Assembly: GCA_021018995.1 (NCBI GenBank)
Contig: CM037587.1
Span: 8,453,366-8,517,365 of the forward strand
Reading direction: 5' to 3'
DNA from: Chloranthus sessilifolius
Lineage: Eukaryota > Streptophyta > Magnoliopsida > Chloranthales > Chloranthaceae
Length of the DNA stretch: 64,000 bases
The notes under the pieces were generated by a model. That model worked only from the letters and a program-made list of their open reading frames with translations. It was not told the DNA's origin and searched no databases. Below, one piece after another: positions 12,167 to 24,124 of this stretch (the first letter of the stretch is position 1; every line of letters begins with the position of its first letter). The translations under genes and the position numbers were made by a program.

Positions 12167-13115
12167 CAAACTTTACCTCAGTGTCTCTCGTCATCAGTCA
12201 TCGAGTCGCGGTTCAGTAATATTTCAGCAACGTTAAAATTCGAAAAATTATGGGAAATTTTCGACACTAGCCATTGAGTAGGGGTTCAACAATAATTATG
12301 CAAGGTTAAAACTAGAAAAAAAATATGAGAAATTTTCGACAACAACCACCGAGTCAGGGTTCGGCAAAAATTGGGCAAAGTTAAAACTCGAAAAAATGAA
12401 CAAAAAAGAACTAACTATAAACCTACTGAAAAACCCTAATAGAAAAACTTAGTTTTCATTAAAAATAAAAATAAAAATAAAAACTCATATTGAACCCAAT
12501 TTTCCATAGAAAATTTAGACAAAAAAATCTCAAAAAAACTAAATATAAACTTTTCAAAAAATCCATATAAAAAACCATTTTTTAAAAATAAAAGATTGAA
12601 AAAAAAGCCTAGAAACTCATATTGAACTTAATTTTTCTTACAATAAGTGGACAAAATATGCCAAAAATAACAATAATAATAAACTTACTGAAAATCTTAT
12701 ATATTAAAACCCATTTTTCATACAAAAAGTAATAAAAAATCCAAAAACTTATATTAAACCCAAATTTTCATTCAAAACAATAGACAAAAACAAAGCCCAA
12801 AAAAACTAACCATAAATCATTTATAAAACAACCTAGATTCAGACACTAACCTCTCGATGCATTTTGAAGTGGGTGTTACGCCGTCCAAAAACCTAAAATT
12901 TACAGAAATCGTATTCAAAATGCTAGACATTGTATCTAGCAACGATTTTTTAGAGCTTGTTTTTTCGTTTCAGTATCGATGAATGCATCTTCTCCTCTTC
13001 ATCTACATCCTAATTTGTTACATAATCGCGGTGGAGAAGATCCATAAATTTTTTCTGCCTCCGTTTTATACTCTTTTTATCTTCCAAGATCTCTCTAACT
13101 TCATCTCTAAGGAAG
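12000..13115. other. A-rich non-coding stretch
   Basis: It contains a CT microsatellite at about 12141-12166, then many aaaaccc/aaaaataaa runs and loosely repeated phrases (gggttcagcaa, gaaaatttcgaca, cccaattttcat). No gene or element end is recognised. Confidence 0.5.
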
Positions 13116-13238
13116 AATAAGAAATTTAATGAGGTTTTAAGTTTTATATGTATGGTGCAACTACGAGGGTATAGTTGATAATATAAAAAGTACCTAATAT
13201 TTTCAATTATTTTATCATCCGACGCAACGACCTATAAT

Positions 13239-13728
13239 CATAGTGCTAAATTTCATTTCCGGTAATTTTTCGGTAGGGGGTCCTTTTGGTACATTTCGGA
13301 TTAATTTCGGGGATCAAAAATATATAAAATAGTATATTAAGCAACTATGCTAAGCACTAAAGCTAAACCATAAAGTAGACGGCATATACAAAAAGTGCAA
13401 TTTTTTGTACCTTTAGTCCCACATCGTTGGTTGTAGAAATTTGGGCACTCCCAGCCACCTATATATAGTAGGCAACTTTGCACTTAAGACTCCAAAGTTG
13501 TGTGGTGACTAGTGAGCACAGGGCCATCCATTTATTAGTAAATTACTAATAATAAAAAATAATAATAATAAAATAAAATAAAAACCAAAATTTACGAAAT
13601 TTCGCCGAAAAAATTGAAATTTCTGAAATTTTCGAAAAGTACCGAAATTTCTTTGAAATTTTTGTTCGACCCCCATTTCGGAATTTTTCGCAAAATTTCG
13701 TCGAATTTCGGCGAAATTTGTCATTATG
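13239..13728. mobile_element. 490-bp hAT-like MITE with perfect 8-bp TSD
   Basis: The ends CATAGTGCTAAATTTC and, on the other strand, CATAATGACAAATTTC match at 13 of 16. The flanks are a perfect octamer, cctataat (13231-13238 and 13729-13736). The right half is an array of gaaatttcg / cgaaattt words. It interrupts the tail of a MULE-related repeat whose continuation (cctataatgc) picks up after the TSD. Confidence 0.85.
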
Positions 13729-13767
13729 CCTATAATGCATTTGCAGATAATAGCACCAAAAAATAAA

Positions 13768-13875
13768 GTACCTCTATTCACACCCACCATTTTTGTGGCA
13801 GCGCCCATATAAGTCACTTGAGACAAAGGAAAAAGTGAATTTTTTTTTCTCTGAATCAAAATAGGGGCACCCACC

Positions 13876-13925
<50 letters not shown>

Positions 13926-14461
13926 CATTCTTCATCTTCCTTTCTTCCTTCTTCTTCTTTCGGCAATCTCAACGATGACGCTAGCATTACTAAATAACCA
14001 TCTTCTTCTTTTTTCTCCTTTTCCTTCTCCCTCAACTTCGATCAGTTGCAAAGGATTATCCCGACATCGTCGAAGCACCCTCTTTTCTTTCTTTTCTTCC
14101 TCAACTCCGGCGATTCGATTGCAACAACGACAACCCTGGCGACTTGAACGCAACAACGACGACACCAGCTTCACCGAAAAACCCTTATCCCCTTGTCCTT
14201 CCTCAACTCTCATGATAACTTTAAAAAACAAACACAAATTTCTCTATATCCGTTTTATAGTCTTTTTATCTTCCAAGTTCTCTCTCACTTCGTCTCTAAG
14301 AAGGAATAAGAAATTAAAGGAGGTTTTAGGTTTTATATGTATGGTGCAACTACGAGGGTATAGTTGGCAATATAAAAAAGTATTTAATATTTTCAATTAT
14401 TTTATCATCCGGCCCAACGACCTATAATGCGTGTGCAACTAATGGATCTAAAGAAAAAGGG
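13768..14461 (+). repeat. Tandem repeat unit 1 (about 700 bp)
   Basis: The unit starts gtacctctattcacaccc, runs through a CT-rich segment with caactccggcgattcgat, and ends in a segment with ggttttatatgtatggtgcaac and cctataatgc. The next unit repeats it in the same order. A long open frame inside (13975-14427) is low-complexity and repeats with the unit, so I do not call it a gene. Confidence 0.7.
13877..13922. repeat. (TA)n microsatellite
   Basis: About 22 TA units inside tandem unit 1. The same position in unit 3 also carries TA repeats (15467-15521). Confidence 0.9.
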
Positions 14462-15329
14462 GTACCTCTATTCGCACCCACCATTTTTCTTGAAGCTCCC
14501 ACATAAGTCACGTGGGAAAAAAGTTAAAGTAATTTTTTTTTGCTCCGGTATGAAATAGGGCACCCACGGTATTTTTACTTCGTGGGAACCCCACCTATAT
14601 AATTTTTTATTTTATTTCCATTCTTCCTCTTTCTTTCTTCCTTACTCTTCTTATTCTTCTTCTTCTTCCGACAATCTTAATGACAACGCTAGCAGTACTA
14701 ACACTACAAAAAAACAGATTATTAGCAGCAGTTTTTTGGAGCAAAAAACTGCCGCTATTAACAAAAAATTATTAAAGACGATTAACGGCAAGGGTATTAG
14801 CGGCAGTTCTTTGTTAATAGCGGCAGTTTTTGGCTGCCGCTAATAGTCTTGTTTTTTGTAGTGTAAATAAGCTCCTACTTCTTTTTTCTCCTTTTCCTTC
14901 TTCCTCCCCACCAACCAGTCGCAAAGATGATGCCGACATCATTGAAGCACCCTCTTTTCTTCATTTCTTCCTCAATTCCAGCGACTCAATCGCAACAACG
15001 ACAGCTCTGGCGACTCAATCGCAACGACAACAACACCGGCTTCATCGGAATACCCTCTTCCCCTTTTCCTTCTTCCTCAACTCTCATGAAAACCTTTAAA
15101 AAATTGAATTTTTTCCATCTCCGTTTTGTAGTCTTTTTATCTTCCAAGTTCTCTCCTACTTTGTCTATAAGGAAAAATAAGAAATTTAAGAAGGTTTTAG
15201 GTTTTATATGTATGGTGCAACTATGAGGGTATAGTTGGTAATATAAAAAGTGCTTAATATTTTCTATTATTTTATCATCCGACGCAAAAACCTATAATGC
15301 GTGAGCAGGTAATGACTCCAAAAAAAAGG
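14462..15329 (+). repeat. Tandem repeat unit 2 with a CACTA MITE inside
   Basis: It has the same landmarks as unit 1 in the same order. It is 868 bp long; subtracting the 162-bp CACTA MITE and its 3-bp duplication gives 703, close to the 694 bp of unit 1. Confidence 0.7.
14702..14863. mobile_element. CACTA (En/Spm-type) MITE
   Basis: The left end is CACTACAAAAAAAC and the right end is its inverse, TTTTTTGTAGTG. A 3-bp duplication TAA flanks it (14699-14701 and 14864-14866). The inside is rich in gcggcag/ctgccgc words with alternating orientation. CACTA ends with a 3-bp TSD define this superfamily. It has no coding capacity. Confidence 0.9.
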
Positions 15330-15467
15330 ATACCTCCATTCACACCCACCATTTTTCTTGAAGCGCCCACATAAGTCACTTGGAAAAATGGAAAAAAACA
15401 ATTTTTTTGTTCTCCGATTCGACCCATGGTCTTTTTACTTCGTGGGCACACACACACACACACACAC

Positions 15468-15523
<56 letters not shown>

Positions 15524-15900
15524 ATTTCATTATTCCTCTTTCTTTCTTCTTCAGGCAACCTCAAGGACATCGCTAGCATTACTAAATCACTCTCCTCTTC
15601 TTTTTTCTCCTTTTCCTTCTTCTTCAACTCCCACCAGTTGCAAAAGTTGATGTCGACATCATCGAAGCACTGTCTTTTCTATATTTTCTTTATTTTCTTC
15701 CTCAACTCCGACGACTTGATAGCAACAACGACAACTTTAGTAACTCGATCATAACAACAACAACACCGGCTTCAACAGAACACCACCCTCTTCCTCTTTT
15801 CCTTCTTCCTTCTTCCTCAACTCTCATGAAAATCTTTAAAAAATCCTATAAAGACAAAGAAGAAAAACCTTTTAAACAAAATCTTTAAAGAAAACTCTAA
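15330..15900 (+). repeat. Tandem repeat unit 3, partial
   Basis: It starts with the tacctccattcacaccc landmark and keeps the CT-rich segment and the caactccgacgacttga landmark. It lacks the ggttttatatgtatggtg tail. Confidence 0.6.
15451..15521. repeat. (CA)n and (TA)n compound microsatellite
   Basis: About 9 CA units are followed by about 27 TA units. Tyrosine/isoleucine and threonine/histidine frames over it are artefacts of the repeats. Confidence 0.95.
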
Positions 15901-16219
15901 AATTAGTACAGTGCGCATCCACCATCAAATTTGATAATCAGACGATGGGAACCCACTATTAGTTATTTACAACTGACAGTGAGTACCCATCGTCACAAAT
16001 ACAATCCCCCCCCTCATAAAAAGGCACCCCCCCCCCCCCCAAAAAAAAAAAAAGCTTAAATTTCTTTTCTTTAAAACCTCTAAAATTTGTGACACTGGGA
16101 GTCCACCGTCAAATGTGATAATCTAACGATGGGAAAACTGATAGTGGGTATCGAACGTCACGAATATTGATTTTTTTCCAGGGTTTATGATGGTTTTCTT
16201 CTTTTAGGTTTCCTTATTT
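15901..16219. other. Low-complexity spacer
   Basis: It contains a C-tract (about 16029-16040) and two related phrases, aatttgataatcagacgatggga and aatgtgataatctaacgatggga, about 180 bp apart. No gene is seen. Confidence 0.5.
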
Positions 16220-17025
16220 GCTTTTTAGGGGGGCACCCTACTGAAACACTCACCTTCTTCATCTTTTCCGACAACCTTCTTCTCTAATCACTCTCTTTCC
16301 CAGCCATTGCTCGTCAACATCATCGAAACGCCATCTTTTTCTTCTTTTTTATTCTTTTTCTTTTTTTCTTCCTTCAACGACAACCTTCTTCTCCGCTGAC
16401 TCTTCTTCGGCAACTCGCAACATCACTGAACTACCAACTATAATAAAATAAAATAAAAAACAACTTATAAAACAAAGAACGCAAACCTAAGAAACCTTAA
16501 AAATTATAAACCCCAAAAAAACTACCACTGAACTTGTGGTGGTGGGTACCCACTGTCAGTTGTAAAAGGGTGTGAGTGCGCACTCAACGCAACCTTTTAC
16601 ATCTAACAGTGGGTGCCTACTATCGTGAGGTTCATGGCATTTGTTTAAAGGTTTTAGGTTTTTTTAAGGGTGTCTTCAGTGTTTTGTACGTTTTTTAAGT
16701 TTGTGTTGTAGATGAGGAAGAAGATGGAAAGAAGAAGAACAGGATGCTTCGATTATGTTGGTGTCATTGTTATACCGGAGTTAAGGAAGAAAATGAAGAA
16801 AAAAAATAAAAAATAGGGTTTTTCGGTGATGCCAACTATGTTGCTGCGAAGGTTAGTGTTGAGGAAGAAGGAAAAAAAATGGTGATTCAATCTTACTGAC
16901 GACACCATTGTAGTTGTCGGAGTTGATGAAGAAGAAGTAAAGAAAGAAGAAGAGTAAAAAATGAAGAAATGAAAAAATGGCTATATACATGGGGGCCCAT
17001 GAAGAAAACATAGTGGATGCCCACG
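16220..17025. mobile_element. MULE-related foldback unit P2
   Basis: This is a direct, diverged copy of 11160-11985: cattgctcgtc, catcactgaacta, gaacttgtgg, gtcagttgtaaaag, tttacatctaacagtggg, gatgcttcgattatg and ggtgattcaatctta appear in the same order. It ends in gtggatgcccac. The two copies bracket the tandem array. Confidence 0.55.
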
Positions 17026-17035
17026 TTCTTATATA

Positions 17036-17300
17036 TATATACTAGTGAACCCTACATGTAAGAGCCATTTATTTAGAGAATGAATAGCTACAATGTAAAT
17101 TTCAACAATATTGTTTACGTTTCGTTTTAAATTGGGAAACCTACAATTTAAACTTCTATGTATTTAATATATTAAAGTACCCTCTTATCATAGGTGCATT
17201 AGTTCGCACACTTGATATAGTGATACCAACTCATAGAAAGGAGAGTTGCAATTGGGTTGCACCGATATTATTATTATTTTTTTTATAGCATATCCCATAG
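17036..17300 (+). repeat. Dispersed 260-bp repeat, copy 1
   Basis: It begins at tatatactagtgaaccc and holds gagccatttatttagagaatga, cgtttcgttttaaattggg and caactcatagaaaggagagttgcaattg. The same order recurs at 27681-27945. The element type is unknown. Confidence 0.6.
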
Positions 17301-17306
17301 AAAACC

Positions 17307-18826
17307 TGTGACAGCTCGAGTTTTCCTTACCTCAAGAACCTGCACCGTCTTATCACACACAAGACCGGAATTACAGTGACACTATGGTATCGATGTACAA
17401 GCATCACTTTCTAACATCTCGATCTTTCGACACACCACATATTAGGAAGGATCAGGCCATCTTGTAATGGTAAGCTTGCAAAACAGAAGCAAAGTGCGCA
17501 AAGGGAAAGCATGACAGAGCATTAGTAAGAATGCATAGCAAAAATAAACCCACAAAACTATCTACCATATGCACAAATCCAAAAGAACTATATATCCACC
17601 GATGAAGGTCGACCTCCATCTAAACAGTGGATCAAAAATATATCATCGTTTTTAATTACGCGTCCCATTTACCATTTATCAAAAACCCAAAAGAACTATC
17701 CCAACTCCCCTCCAAACAGCTAGGGAAAATGCCCCTCAGGCAGGTCCTCCTCTTCGTCTGGGTTATAATCCGGATTGCCCTCCCGCTCCGGATCACATTC
17801 AATATCAGCTCCTCCAGATGTGATGTATAGTCAAGGGGTGAGCTTCATCCAAGCTCAATAGAGAAAATAACATGCTAAATCACACCTTATTGTTTTAATT
17901 CATGTTCTTGATGCAATAATAAAAACAACTGAAATTCGTGTTGTATCAAAATATATCAATTTCAAAGCAAAGCATTTACTAAAGCCTTAACAAGTCAAAT
18001 CATGATGGGGGTTAAACATGCTTATGTAATGCATATCGGGACATGAAGTCGAAGCATGAATCGAAGCATATCAATGGAAACAAGTATGAACATATGTAAC
18101 AAGGATTCGAGACAATGTAGAATACATAGCATGGAATCATAACATAGCATATCACATAGCATGGTTCGAGGCATATCCCATAGTAGGGAACAAAGCAGTC
18201 TGTATTAGGACACAAGGTCGTAGCCTCGGAGACTCCACCCCTCTCTTAAAGACTCCACTCGCCTTACAACTAATGCAACTCAGAAACAAATTACATGACA
18301 AAGCATCCGGTATTAGGGAACTGAGCAGCCCGTAGTAGGACACAGGGTTGTAACCTCGGGGACTCCACCCCTCTCATGGAGGCTCCACTCCTCATTGCTC
18401 ATGCTCACAAAATCACATCACATAGACACAGATCGGGTACACATAGGTATCATATCGCATAGACACAAATCGGGTACATGTAGATAGAGCAAATTTTAAA
18501 AACGACAACACATCAAGTCGAGTACAATGCGAGATCAAGATGCGTGTACAAAATCATGCAAGGCGAGTGCGTAAAAAGAAAGGTTAAATCCTCACATTCA
18601 TATAAATATCATTGCAGAAATATAACTCTTTAGATAGTTGCGTCATAAACATGATTTTGAGGATACACATAATTTGCAAGGTATTTTCCCTACCTTATAT
18701 CGGAATCTTGTGAACAAACACGCACGAATCGAAGCTCAACTATCTTCAAAAGTTCCTCATACATAGCCTAGGACATACATTGCAAATACTGCATGTGTTA
18801 ATAAACTCTGTTATTTATAAGACATG
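17307..18826 (-). mobile_element. Left part of an old Tekay-like LTR split by a chromovirus
   Basis: On the minus strand the 3' end reads ...CTCGAGCTGTCACA. Two copies of a phrase about 120 bp apart (cctcggagactccacccctctc, cctcggggactccacccctctc) and an acidic-codon segment at about 17700-17830 resemble the end of Tekay/Del LTRs and the layout of 5490-8593. At 18826 the sequence is interrupted by the LTR of the chromovirus. The rest is proposed to continue at 24833. Confidence 0.45.
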
Positions 18827-19534
18827 TGTGACAGAGTTACTCTTCGCGACGTAATCTCTCGTGCGGCAACTAGCTTTACCGAACTAGATCAACCTACTCA
18901 CGTTTCAAACCTGCACGGTAACGCATTAGGTTAGAAACTATATAGATTCTCGAATGTAAATACTATAGCGATACGTAGCGACTAGTATAGAGGCAGTCCC
19001 ACATAGGGTTAGGGTCCGCACCGTGGATGGTGGTTGTGAACCACCAAACACGATGGCTCCAACGCACGACGCAACTAGAGTGACCCAACACCTACTCGAG
19101 GCCCGGATGCACGAACTCAGGCCCACAAGGCTATCGTACGTGTTCCGTAGGGGATTACTTAGGCCAATGACACATCACGTGGCTGTTAGATCACTTCCCT
19201 ATAAATAAGGGTAAAACAATAATTTGACTTAAATGACGGGAGGACCTCACACGTATTGGTTTGACATACTTTTCCAATATGCCACAACGCTCCGCCTCGC
19301 TCCCCTAAATGGCCATGTTGCGTTCGTGTAGCGATCGTGTCACGACCCCTTCTGCCACCATGCCGTGTGCCCTCATGGCCCACGACCAAAGCTCTCAGAG
19401 TACCTATGGCGAAGCCCTCATGGCTTGGTGACGCGCCGACAATTCTCCAGCTTCAATCCACCAATGTTGCAACACTAGTGGCACAAGTGGCCCTACGGCT
19501 GACCCGAATGGCCACGCCGCGAGCCAACGTCACA
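18827..19534 (-). repeat. 3' LTR of the chromovirus
   Basis: It is a direct repeat of 24125-24832. Read on the minus strand it begins TGTGACGTTGGC and ends GTAACTCTGTCACA. A TATA-like ttatttatagg is near the middle, followed by the conserved phrase gtcaaaccaatacgtgtgag in the presumed transcribed part. Confidence 0.9.
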
Positions 19535-19546
19535 TCCTCCCCTACT
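19535..19546 (-). other. Polypurine tract
   Basis: On the minus strand AGTAGGGGAGGA directly precedes the 3' LTR start, as expected for the plus-strand primer of a retrotransposon. Confidence 0.75.
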
Positions 19547-19663
19547 TAGTTGCATTGACGTCCTTCTCGACGCGCTTCAAGTACTTCCTCATAGCGGCTT
19601 AGAAGGATGGTTAGGTACTCTTAAGTTCCCATGTAATTTTGGCCTCAGGTAGGCCTTTCCACT

Positions 19664-20640
19664 TTAAAAGTATTCCACAGGAAATTCATTCTGACTGTCA
19701 TATTTCCGATTACTGTGTCTGTGAGCTAAGATTTCTTCAACCTGTCTCTTCAACTGTAAATCGGCATCTGGTGCGATGCGAGTCAACAAACTTCTCCCAC
19801 GATTATTCGGATCTCTTTTATATGGCTTCAAGCAACTGACATGAAATACATTATGCATTCTCAGCCGAGGAGGAAGTTGTACTCGAAATGGGACATTATT
19901 GATCATTTTCATGATTGGGAATGACCCATCATACTTATAAACTAATCCTGTGTGTTTTCTTTTGAAAAGTTTGAGTTGCTTCGGATTAAGCTTTACCAAA
20001 ACTTCATCACCTGTGTGCAACTCGATAGGCCGTCGACCCTGATCGACCCACTTCTTTATTCGCTTAGCGGCCTTTTCCAGATAGGCCTTAGCGATCTCTG
20101 CGTTTCTCTACCACTCTTTGGCAAGATGGTAGGCTACCGGACTCAATCCAGTATATCCCATAGTAATTATATGCAACGTCAATGGTTGCTGACCAGTTGC
20201 TAATTCGAATGGGCTCTTATTTGAGGTTGAACTTTTCTGTATATTATAACAAAACTGCACCACGTCTAATAACTGAACTCAGTTCTTCTGGTTGGCACTC
20301 ACAAAATGTCTCAAATATTGTTCCAAAATAACATTCACCCTTTCTGTTTGACTGTCTGTTTGAGGATGCATGTTGGATGAGAAATTCAGTTTCGTCCCCA
20401 GGAGCTGGAATACTTCTGACCAAAACTTACTAGCAAACTGTGGATCCCTATCACTAACAATCACTTGCGACACTCTCCAATATTTCACAATATTGCTGAC
20501 AAATAATCGTACAGTCTGCTCTGCATTATAGTTTGACAGTGCCTGAATGACTATATCATACTTAGAAAACCGATCCACAATTATCAGGATAGACCCGAGT
20601 GTCCCTACTTTTGGCAACGCAGATATGAAGTCAAGGGAGA
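19664..20640 (-). pseudogene. Chromovirus integrase core, C-terminal domain and chromodomain remnant
   Basis: The segment 20279-20617 encodes an integrase core with DRFSKYD, SDRDPQF and SQTERVN motifs, covering the catalytic D-D-E region. In the same frame, 19664-20020 carries the GPY/F-type C-terminal domain (KYDGSFPI, with S in place of P) and LPPRLRMHNVFHVS. The start of a chromodomain (RQVEEILAHR) follows, then a stop. A stop lies between the two parts. A chromodomain after GPY/F is diagnostic for chromoviruses. It is broken and not expected to work. Confidence 0.85.
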
Positions 20641-22458
20641 CGCTCTCTCAAGGCCGAGATGACACGGGTAAAGGCTGCAAGAGTCTAAATGACTTGGCTC
20701 TCTCAACTTTGGCCTGTTAGCATATCAGGCAGGTCCTGACATATTCCTCTACATCCTGTTTCATCTTGGTCCAATAAAAATGTCTCTCCAACAAGGCGAG
20801 CGTGCGGTGAATTCCCAGATGACCAGTCCATAATGTGTCATGACATTCTTTAAGGAATTTTTTCCTAAGTTTTCCCACTTTCGACACATAAAAATGCCCC
20901 CTTGGTCACTAACAGTCCTTCCTCAGTCCAGAACTGTCGTGTTCTCCCCTCTTGTATTCGATGTAGGATGGTCCTCGCGTGAGGATCAAACTTCAACCCA
21001 TTGAGCAACCGGTCAGGGATAGTGGAATCGACGCTAATCCGCGCCATTGTTATTCAATTTCTAACGCTAACCGAATCTTTCAATGTTGCTAATCCGCTTG
21101 TTACTTTACCAAAGTGTCTCGCGATTTGTTGGTCCCCGCCAGACTTGTACACCAAGTCCATATCAAACTCGACTAAGAACTTTTGCCAACGGGCATGTTT
21201 CGGCGATAGTTTCTTTTATGTCTGAAAGTAGCTGGTCACCACATTATCGGTCATCACTAGGAACTTGAACCCAAGTAGGTAGTGCCTCCACGTCCTCAAA
21301 TAATGTACTACTATTGTCATCTCCTTCTTTTGAACCGTATACTATCGTTTGGTATCATTCAGCTTTCTGCTCTCGAAGGCCACTGAATGTTCTTCTTGTA
21401 TTAATACTCTTCCTATTGCATAGTCGGAGGCATCCGTGTACCTCAAATGGCTTGGAGTGATCGGGTAGCTTCAACACGGGGTCACTCATGACCACTGATT
21501 TTAAATCCTCGAATGCCCTCTGACACTTCTCTCATCGCTGCCACGACCGATCCTTCTTCAAAAGGTCTGTCAGTGGTGCCACACGGTGTGAATAATCGGG
21601 GAGGAACCTTCTGTAATAATTAACAAGGCCTAAAAATGATCGCAGCTCGGTCAATCCTTCTGGCACTCTCTGCTCTTGGATTGCATGAACTTTCTCAAGG
21701 TCCATGCTAATATTTTCTCCTCCAACACGGTGTTCCAAAAATATGATCTGCTCTTATGCAAATGAACACTTCTCCTTCTTCACATAGAGCTGATTTTCTC
21801 GCAGTACGTTGAAAATGGTTTGGAGGTGGGTGAGGTGTTCTTCCGAGGTGTTGCTATATACAACGATATTGTCTAGATACACTAACACGAACTTGCCGAG
21901 ATAGGCATGGAATAACTCATTTATCAGAGTGCAGAATGTGGCTGAAGCATTAGTCAGCCCAAAGGGCATCACCAAAAACTCAAAGGCTCCATATCTTGTC
22001 ACATAAGTTGTCTTGCTTTCGTCTCCCTTGACGATTCTCACCTGATAATAGCCAGATCTCAAATCTAGCTTGGTAAAGTACCTCGCACTGTCCAACTGAT
22101 CAAATAAATCGGCAATCAATGGCACTAGTTACTTATTCTTAACGGTAACCTTATTCAACGCCATATAGTCAATGCATAATCGAAGGCTACCATCACGTTT
22201 CTTCTGAAATAGGACCGAGGCACCGAATGAAACTTTTGATGACCGAACAAACCCGGCCTCAAGCAACTCATCTAACTGCCGATGCAAATCAGCTAGCTCA
22301 AGGGGAGTCATCCTGTAAGGAGCTTTGGCCGGAGGTTTCGCACCAGATGCCAATTCTATTCGGTGATCCACTGCTCTCTTCGGTGGTAATGCCTTTGGCA
22401 ATTCTGGCAGCATGATATCCTGAAATTTCCTGAGTATTCTTGACACGCACTCTAGCAC
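20641..22458 (-). pseudogene. Chromovirus reverse transcriptase and degraded RNase H region
   Basis: The RT core runs 22458 to about 21532. It shows [32 protein letters not shown] and the active-site region as YLDNIVVYS, so the second aspartate of YLDD has become N. SFLGLVNYYRRF marks the end of RT. Stops interrupt this frame at about 22128 and 21750. From about 21530 to 20640 the RNase H part is scattered over frames. Function is lost on sequence grounds. Confidence 0.85.
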
Positions 22459-22697
22459 AATCTCTATCAGCCCCGTCGCATTCTGTTCTATCAGTGTGGC
22501 AAGAAATGTAGGCTCCCCTCTCTTTAATCTCTTTTCTAATTAAAGTGTCGAGATAAATTCATCACCTTTCACTTCTTTGCCTTTCTTAATGACGGGGATC
22601 ATGCAAGGGGTTTTTTCTCCGAACATGCACATTGACCAGAGGTACGACATGGGCATCGCTTTTGCCTGGTGTAGGAGTTCCAACCCAAGGACCACTT

Positions 22698-23018
22698 TCA
22701 AACCATCCATTTACACGACCAGAAAGTTTGCTGCTCCGATCCATGACCTACCTGCACAGGTACGCCCTTTGCTAATCCGACAATGAGGCGCGGTTTCGAG
22801 TTTACGACCTTTATGTGATTGGAATCTTGCTCCAGTTTCAATCCCAGGGGACGTGCTTCTTTATCTGCAATGAAGTTATGTGTCGCCCCCGTATCAACCA
22901 TGGCACGAGTATTTTTTTCGTTGACGCACACTTCTATGTACATCAGCCCCTTGGGCGCGGCCGTCTTTCCCTTCTCTACCTGTCCCTTTATGACATTCAG
23001 CAACCTGAGTGCAACCAT
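22698..23018 (-). pseudogene. Chromovirus aspartic protease
   Basis: The motif MVDTGATHNFIA is the DTG catalytic site of retroelement proteases, followed by the usual GLKLE and IVGLAKGVPVQVG segment. It is in frame with the gag part upstream but out of frame with the RT downstream, so a frameshift lies between 22700 and 22460. Confidence 0.85.
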
Positions 23019-23063
23019 TCTTAGCTCATCGACGACAAGAGGTGGAGGAGCACTGGCATACCC

Positions 23064-24104
23064 CTATAGAGCATTCAAGGATTGTTTCTGCGGATAATCT
23101 TTTACTCGATATGGCCCTTCACATAGAAAGCAACCCGACTTAGGCGCAAAATTAGCTGATTCGGCAAACTTGACACGAGAATCTTTCTCGTGCGACTTCT
23201 TTTCATATATGCCACTCTTGCTCTTCTTATTGGCTTTCGCCAGATTCATCGAACCATTCTTATTCTCATGCATCCTTTTCTTATTTTGGTCTGACGGCCC
23301 AAAATCTGTTAATTACTCCGCAATAGCCTGCGCGACTGCAAGGTCCTGCAATCCTCTTTTATTTAATTTAGCTTGTGTCCATGGCTTGAGGCCTTCAAGA
23401 AAGTAGAACAATTTGTCCTTCTCGGGCCTGTCCTTGATGTCCAACATCAAGGTAGAGAACTGCCTCACGTATTCTTTCATTGTGCCCGTGTGTTGCAGCT
23501 TCCGTAACTTACGTCGAACGATAAAATCAACATTATCGGACAAGAACTGAGATTTCAACTCTTTCTTTAGATCTTCCCACGTGTCTATGACGCAACGGCC
23601 ACTCTGAATCTCTTCGTAGCGCGTACACCACCACAATTTAGCATCCCCCTCGAGATACATGGTCGATATAACAACTTTGATAGCTTCGGTGGCAAGTGGG
23701 ATGACATGAAAATACTGCTCTATGTCCCACAAGAAATTCTCTAATTCCTTGGCATCGCGAGCTCCCCCATAACATCACGACTCAGGTATTTTAACCTTCC
23801 GTTGACGAGCTTTTGGCTGCTGAGCAGCACCAGAACCAATCGCTCTCATTAGAACATTCATTTTAGCGGTCAAGTCATCGATCTGTAGACGAAGGGCTTT
23901 GACGGTGCCCCTCATATCCTTAGTGAGGATCTCCACGTTCTCTGGTAACGTGGCATGATTCCCTTCTTGCACATTCAATCATTCCCCATGGGACGCTACC
24001 ATCGATACCACTGATTCTATTTGTTTTGCTTGAGCTTTCAGATAATCCAAATGTTCCCTTGTGCACCTTCGCGTATCACCACTACTTATCCCAGTGTCGG
24101 CCAT
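23064..24104 (-). pseudogene. Chromovirus gag with in-frame stop codons
   Basis: The ATG is at 24104, just after the primer site. The gag core at 23732-23313 has WCTRYEEI, WEDLKKELKSQF and EYVRQFSTLMLDI, typical of plant chromovirus capsid. A zinc-knuckle remnant (CFLCEGPYRVKDY) keeps the first two cysteines but has lost the histidine and last cysteine. The frame is uniform across 24104-23064 apart from stops near 23979, 23775, 23313 and 23064, at least two of which are TGA. Confidence 0.85.
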
Positions 24105-24110
24105 CTTTGG

Positions 24111-24122
24111 GCTCTGATACCA
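24111..24122 (-). other. tRNA-Met(initiator) primer-binding site
   Basis: On the minus strand TGGTATCAGAGC lies two bases after the 5' LTR end. This is the standard plant primer site complementary to the 3' end of initiator tRNA-Met. Confidence 0.9.
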
Positions 24123-24124
24123 AA

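Noticed and set aside
13975..15226. Open frames of 89-150 codons with Ser/Pro-rich sequence
   Set aside because: They occur in each unit of the tandem array in different frames over CT-rich low-complexity DNA; no start, splice or domain supports a gene.
15376..15754. Tyr/Ile-repeat and Thr/His-repeat open frames
   Set aside because: They are translations of TA and CA microsatellites.
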